Below are positions 60,406 through 64,000 of a stretch of 64,000 nt of DNA, piece after piece (the first letter of the stretch is position 1; every line of letters begins with the position of its first letter). The translations under genes and the position numbers were made by a program. The notes under the pieces are model-generated. The model saw nothing but the letters and a program-made list of their open reading frames with translations, did not search any database and was not told where the DNA came from. Origin of the DNA: an uncultured bacterium (GTDB lineage: Bacteria; Planctomycetota; UBA8742; UBA2392); contig CALLQI010000003.1 of assembly GCA_938014885.1 (NCBI GenBank), positions 124,001-188,000 on the forward strand, given 5' to 3'.

Positions 60406-60875
60406 TTTGAAACCACGGGTAGACACGGGTGAACACCGATGGCGCCTAAGCAGTTCAGCGATGAGTACAAGGCCAGGTGCAACGAAGTCTGGGAGGTAGT
60501 GAAGCAGGCCGCCCACATGGTCGCGAACACGCTCGGCGTCGGGTTTCTGGAAAAGGTTTACGAGAACGCGCTGACCATTGAGTTGCGCAAGCGCGGTTTG
60601 AAGGTGATCCAGCAGTACCCGCTGCAGGTACACTATGATGGGCAGGCAGTTGGTGAGTATGTCGTGGATCTGTTCGTGGACGATTGCGTGCTGGTGGAGC
60701 TGAAAGTCGCAAAGGCGATCGACAACATTCATGAGGCCATTGCCTTGAACTACTTGAAAGCAAGCTCCTTGTGGCTGATCGGCTTGATCAACTACGGCAA
60801 ACCGCGCATTGACGCCAAACGCTACATTGATGGCTAGTCGTACTGTGTTCACCCGTGTTTACCCGTGGTTTCAAA
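60406..60875. mobile_element. GxxExxY gene enclosed by 31-bp inverted repeats, inside the suf operon
   Basis: Left arm 60406-60436 and right arm 60845-60875 are complementary at 30 of 31 positions. Each contains two 10-bp units, CACGGGT plus three bases. The enclosed ORF starts 2 bp after the left arm and ends 7 bp before the right. The element separates sufD from sufS, which are adjacent in most suf operons. I see no target-site duplication. Mobility is inference from the symmetry and placement. Confidence 0.65.
60439..60837 (+). CDS. GxxExxY protein (PD-(D/E)XK nuclease-like)
   Basis: 132 aa. The name motif is present as GFLEKVYENAL. After it come QYPLQVHYDGQAVGEYVVDL, DDCVLVELKVAKAI with the D-x(n)-E-x-K nuclease pattern, and LNYLKASSLWLIGLINYGK. 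The family is widespread in Planctomycetes, Bacteroidetes and other phyla, often in many copies per genome, and its function is not established. It is read in the direction of suf transcription and has no clear ribosome site of its own; the left repeat arm abuts the ATG. High AT relative to its neighbours supports foreign origin. Confidence 0.88.
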   Translation: MAPKQFSDEYKARCNEVWEVVKQAAHMVANTLGVGFLEKVYENALTIELRKRGLKVIQQYPLQVHYDGQAVGEYVVDLFVDDCVLVELKVAKAIDNIHEAIALNYLKASSLWLIGLINYGKPRIDAKRYIDG

Positions 60876-60881
60876 CTACCC

Positions 60882-62114
60882 ATGCCCCAACTGCAGACAT
60901 TCGATGTGGCCTCGATTCGCGCGGAGTTTCCGATCCTGGCGCGTGAGGTGCATGGGCGGCCTTTGGTCTATCTCGACAATGCCGCCAGTGCGCAGAAGCC
61001 CCGTGTCGTCATCGACACTCTTCGCGATGTGTATGAGCGCGAGTACTCCAACGTGCATCGCGCGGCGCATGAGCTTTCGGCCGCGACTACCGAGCGCTTT
61101 GAGGCCGCACGCCGCACCGTGCAGCGCTTCCTGAACGCACCGGAAGATCGCGAGTGCATCTTTGTGCGTGGCACCACTGAGGCGATCAACCTGGTCAGCA
61201 ACAGCTGGGGCCGCGCCAACCTGAAGCCCGGCGATGAAATCCTGATCACCGCCATGGAGCACCACAGCAACATCGTGCCCTGGCAGATGATCTGTCAGCA
61301 GACGGGTGCGAAGCTGGTCGTGGCGCCGATGGACCAAACCGGCACGCTGCTCATGCCTGAGTTCGAAAAGCGCCTCAGCCCGCGCACCAAGCTGCTGGCC
61401 TGCGTGCACGTCTCCAACGCGCTGGGCACGATCAACCCGATTGCCGAAATGGCCAGGCGCGCCAAGGCCGTCGGCGCGGTGGTGCTGGTCGATGGTGCGC
61501 AGGCCGTGCCGCACAGCCGCATTGACGTGCAGGCGCTGGGCGTTGATTTCTATGCGTTCAGCGGCCACAAGGTGTACGGCCCAAGCGGCATCGGCGTGCT
61601 GTGGGGCCGCGCGGAATTGCTCGAGGCGATGCCGCCGTGGCAAGGCGGCGGCGAGATGATCAAGTCGGTCAGCTTCGAAAAGACAACCTACGCCGGGCTG
61701 CCGCATCGCTTTGAGGCCGGCACGCCGAACATCGCCGACAGCATCGCGCTGGGGGCCGCACTTGAGTACGTAAGCAAGCTTGGCCTCGACGCGATTGAAG
61801 CCTATGAGCACGAGCTGCTGCAATACGCCACCGCGCAAGTCGCGCAGATCAAGGGTTTGCGGGTGATCGGCACTTCGCCCCGCAAGGCCGGTGTGCTGGG
61901 TTTTGTGCTGGACGGCATTCACGCGGCCGACGCCGGCATGATTCTGGACCAGCAGGGAATCGCGGTGCGCGTAGGCCAGCACTGTGCTGAGCCGGTGATG
62001 GACTTCTTCAAGGTGCAGGCCACGATCCGCGCCAGCTTCGCGTTCTACAACACACGCGCCGAGGTGGACGCGCTTGTGGCGGGAATCCGCAAAGTGCAGG
62101 AGTTGTTCAGCTAG
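60882..62114 (+). CDS. sufS: Cysteine desulfurase SufS
   Basis: 410 aa. ATG 60882 (MPQLQTFDVASIRAEFPILA) fits the family; a GTG at 60855 lies inside the right repeat arm and is rejected. LVYLDNAASAQKP, ATTERFEAARRTVQRFL, TEAINLVSNSWG, TAMEHHSNIVPWQ, HVSNALGTINP, DGAQAVPHSRIDVQ, PLP Lys230 in FSGHKVYGPSG, and catalytic Cys368 in VGQHCAEPVMDFF. PLP enzyme that moves sulfur from cysteine to SufE. Confidence 0.96.
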   Translation: MPQLQTFDVASIRAEFPILAREVHGRPLVYLDNAASAQKPRVVIDTLRDVYEREYSNVHRAAHELSAATTERFEAARRTVQRFLNAPEDRECIFVRGTTEAINLVSNSWGRANLKPGDEILITAMEHHSNIVPWQMICQQTGAKLVVAPMDQTGTLLMPEFEKRLSPRTKLLACVHVSNALGTINPIAEMARRAKAVGAVVLVDGAQAVPHSRIDVQALGVDFYAFSGHKVYGPSGIGVLWGRAELLEAMPPWQGGGEMIKSVSFEKTTYAGLPHRFEAGTPNIADSIALGAALEYVSKLGLDAIEAYEHELLQYATAQVAQIKGLRVIGTSPRKAGVLGFVLDGIHAADAGMILDQQGIAVRVGQHCAEPVMDFFKVQATIRASFAFYNTRAEVDALVAGIRKVQELFS

Positions 62115-62135
62115 TATCGAAAGCAGACGCACACC

Positions 62136-62696
62136 ATGCCTGACCCGAAACCAGAAACTCCTGCCCAACCCGTCGGTGCGGCCGCGTTTGCGGACCCTTC
62201 GAAGGTGACGGCTTTGCCTGTTGACGCGTCAACGCCGGTGGATTCGTCACTGCTGAACCGTGGCGCACCGGGTACCGGCTATCGGCCGGGTGGCCCCAAG
62301 CCCAGCGGGCCGGGCCAGGCCAGCGAGCCAGACCGCACCAAGCTGCCCAAAGACGAGCACGGCAACCCGCGCAACCTGACACTGGCCGAAGCCAAGGCGA
62401 TCAAGGAATCGGTGATTGGCGAGCTGCGCAAGATCTTCGACCCGGAAATCCCGGTCAACATCTATGAACTCGGCATGGTCTACAACGTCAGCATGACGCT
62501 CGTGGGCGAAGCGCAGATCAAGATGACCCTGACCTCACCGGCCTGCCCCGTGGCCGGAAGCCTGCCGGGCGAAGTGCAAGGCAAGATTGCCGCACTGCCC
62601 GGCGTAGTCTCGGCCCGCGTAGACCTAGTCTGGGACCCACCGTGGAGCAAGTCCATGATGTCCGAGGCAGCCAAGCTAGAGCTCAACGTGATGTAG
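62136..62696 (+). CDS. sufT: SufT/MIP18-family (DUF59) Fe-S maturation protein
   Basis: 186 aa. The N-terminal 85 residues are Pro/Gly-rich and probably disordered. Residues about 90-186 are DUF59: IFDPEIPVNIYELGMVYNVS, MTLTSPACPVAGSLPGEVQG and VDLVWDPPWSKSMMSEAAKL, with the conserved Cys in SPACP. SufT proteins help load or transfer Fe-S clusters. Last gene of the suf operon, 21 nt after sufS. TTGACGCGTCAA at 62221 lies in the disordered part. Confidence 0.88.
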   Translation: MPDPKPETPAQPVGAAAFADPSKVTALPVDASTPVDSSLLNRGAPGTGYRPGGPKPSGPGQASEPDRTKLPKDEHGNPRNLTLAEAKAIKESVIGELRKIFDPEIPVNIYELGMVYNVSMTLVGEAQIKMTLTSPACPVAGSLPGEVQGKIAALPGVVSARVDLVWDPPWSKSMMSEAAKLELNVM

Positions 62697-62736
62697 GGGT
62701 GGGCAACAGCCGCTGCGAACGGTCATCGTGCCCCGA

Positions 62737-63477
62737 TCATTCCATGCGCAGGGTTTCGCCTTCGCGCATGATGCGTGGGCGGTTCTCATTGTCAGTGATG
62801 GTGGCCTGGGCAATCTCTTGCTCTGCGCCCGGGAATTCGAACTCGAGCTTCACCGGGTTGCCGGCGCTATCCACAAGGTCGGTGCCGGCTTGGTCGCGCA
62901 GCGTCTCGCGGCTGCGGGTGGAGGCCACGGCGCGGCTGAGGTCAAGTTTGACCAGCTTGGGGCCCAGGCGGAAATCCTCGATCGTTTCCAACTCGGGCAC
63001 GTACTGGAGGTCGCCGATCACGTCGCCGGGCTTGTGCACGAACTGGGCGCTGATGCGTTTGCCGCGGCGGTACATCACCACTTCAAACAACGCGCGCTCG
63101 GTCGATCCGCCCAGAAACTGAACCCGTGCCGAGCCGCCGACGCGAATCTCGGTCACCGGCGAAACGGCCGAACGCTCGGCCCCGCGCACGAGCTGAAGCT
63201 GGTACAGGTAGGTGCGCCCCAGCCTTACGGCCGTGTCGGTGAAGCGCAGGGCGCTGCCCTCAAGTTCGGCGATCCGTTCAAACTGGCTGTCGTCCTTGGC
63301 CGCGCGGAACAGCAGCACCTGCGAAGGTTTCAGGCCCGCGGGCAAGCCCCAGGCAAGCTGCACGGATTCGCCCTGTACAATGGCAATTGGCGCAGCCGGA
63401 CGCGCCGGGGCGGCCTGCTGGGCTGTGTGCGGGGCGCTGAACGCCAGCAGCAGCGAAGCGCACAAAAGCGTAATCAT
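62737..63477 (-). CDS. Exported protein with Ig/FnIII-like fold
   Basis: 246 aa from ATG 63477 (AAAGGA upstream; MPCKG at 63495 is the alternative). Signal peptide MITLLCASLLLAFSAP, then VQLAWGLPAGLKPSQVLLFR, RTYLYQLQLVRGAERSAVSP, typical of an FnIII-like beta-sandwich, followed by about 110 residues rich in charged beta strands (FEVVMYRRGKRISAQFVHKP, GPKLVKLDLSRAV) and an acidic-basic C-terminus. Not recognised. Its stop lies 40 bp from the convergent sufT stop. Confidence 0.65.
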   Translation of the reverse strand: MITLLCASLLLAFSAPHTAQQAAPARPAAPIAIVQGESVQLAWGLPAGLKPSQVLLFRAAKDDSQFERIAELEGSALRFTDTAVRLGRTYLYQLQLVRGAERSAVSPVTEIRVGGSARVQFLGGSTERALFEVVMYRRGKRISAQFVHKPGDVIGDLQYVPELETIEDFRLGPKLVKLDLSRAVASTRSRETLRDQAGTDLVDSAGNPVKLEFEFPGAEQEIAQATITDNENRPRIMREGETLRME

Positions 63478-63561
63478 GATTCCTTTACACGGCATGCGCT
63501 GATTGTGGCTTGTGTGCGCTTGCGCGGGAATGCCTAATCTGCGCGCCTGCGGGAGTGTCCG

Positions 63562-64000
63562 ATGACCCTTGCGCGACTGATCTTTCCTGAAATCGGCGCC
63601 ATGCTGAAGACCGGTGACTTCACCGGCTTTCGCGTGCTGGCCGAAGAATTGCACCCCGTGGACATGGCCGAGATCATCGAGTCCGTGCCCGAGGAGAAGC
63701 TCGTCATCGCGTTCATGGCCGTTCCGCGCGATCGGCAGACGGAAGTGTTCGAATACCTGCGCCCGGAAACCCAGACCACTCTGCTTCAGGAATTCAAGCC
63801 CGACATCCTGCGCAACCTGCTGGCGGAGCTTTCGGCCGACGTGCGCACCGAGCTGCTGCACCCGCTGCCCGGGCCCGTGACGCGGCGGCTACTGGAATCG
63901 CTGGCCCCGGCCGACCGCAAACAGGCCATGGAGCTGCTGGGCCACGCGCCCAACACCGCGGGCCACTTGATGACGCCCGAGTTCCTGCATGTCAACGCCG
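63562..64000 (+). CDS. mgtE: Magnesium transporter MgtE, N-terminal part
   Basis: Runs off the right edge; 146 residues visible. ATG 63562 has GGGAG 6 nt upstream. The MgtE N domain is a superhelix of short repeats: VLAEELHPVDMAEIIESVPE, AVPRDRQTEVFEYLRPETQT, LAELSADVRTELLHPLPGPV, LAPADRKQAMELLGHAPNTA. It is followed by GHLMTPEFLHV, the start of the CBS pair. The membrane channel lies beyond the window. Mg2+ uptake, gated by intracellular Mg2+. Confidence 0.9.
   Translation, partial: MTLARLIFPEIGAMLKTGDFTGFRVLAEELHPVDMAEIIESVPEEKLVIAFMAVPRDRQTEVFEYLRPETQTTLLQEFKPDILRNLLAELSADVRTELLHPLPGPVTRRLLESLAPADRKQAMELLGHAPNTAGHLMTPEFLHVNA

Noticed and set aside
60406..60875. Known insertion sequence with transposase
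   Set aside because: The only ORF is GxxExxY, with no DDE, HUH or serine/tyrosine recombinase motif, and no target-site duplication was seen; kept as a possible novel element only.
60855..60881. GTG start of sufS at 60855
   Set aside because: The added nine residues are encoded by the inverted-repeat arm and do not match SufS; ATG 60882 matches the family start.

Overview
Bacterial chromosomal window of high GC content (mid-60s percent by eye) with dense genes, long overlapping operons and very few tRNAs (one tRNA-Leu). The secreted beta-helix proteins with choice-of-anchor type domains, the GxxExxY gene and several other accessory families suggest a Planctomycetota-like or related PVC/candidate-phylum organism. 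That placement is inference; no rRNA is present to settle it.

Layout. 1-8040: tail of an RluA-type pseudouridine synthase, a DUF1801 gene broken by one in-frame stop, three large secreted repeat proteins, and a second RluA-type synthase. 8402-15800: tRNA-Leu(CAA), three membrane proteins each with one N-terminal helix, then three consecutive HtrA/PDZ paralogs of which only the last keeps the catalytic triad. 15815-19540: phosphofructokinase, a heme-copper-oxidase-like membrane protein with a cytochrome c lipoprotein, and a lipoprotein built of five 20-residue repeats. 19647-29190: more secreted proteins, ElbB, a PilX-like pilus component and a GspE/PilB ATPase. 29344-38200: mixed cargo (P-loop protein, anti-sigma kinase, DUF695/RraB protein, polysaccharide deacetylase, ferritin-like protein, PAP2 enzyme, lipoprotein, MORN-type and PQQ-type proteins). 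38278-41323: GDP-fucose synthase and aldolase/dehydrogenase fusion.

41490-54489, all minus strand, is the metabolic core. A tryptophan operon (trpL-E-G-D-C-F-B-A plus DAHP synthase) is followed by a sulfate-assimilation operon (cysC, small membrane ORF, YeiH-type transporter, a sulfite reductase-APS reductase fusion, siroheme methyltransferase). Below the usual ORF size limit I find three leader peptides: trpL with three consecutive Trp codons, and two Cys-rich leaders, one before cysC and one between cysC and the transporter. Each is followed by an intrinsic terminator, and each carries a late-codon segment that can pair with the terminator's first arm. This predicts ribosome-mediated transcription attenuation by tryptophan and, twice in one operon, by cysteine. 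Two of the leaders appear to be leaderless, with only 8 nt between the -10 box and the ATG.

54765-64000: bacterioferritin-like gene, sufE divergent from sufBCD-S-T, a secreted protein and the start of mgtE. A GxxExxY nuclease-family gene enclosed by 31-bp inverted repeats sits between sufD and sufS.

Three repeat systems run through the window: intergenic arrays of degenerate 7-bp units in strict register (up to 22 units without an indel), often as opposed G-rich and C-rich arms; decamer-based inverted repeats, one with and one without the GxxExxY gene; and a 12-bp palindrome TTGACNNGTCAA found nine times, far above chance.
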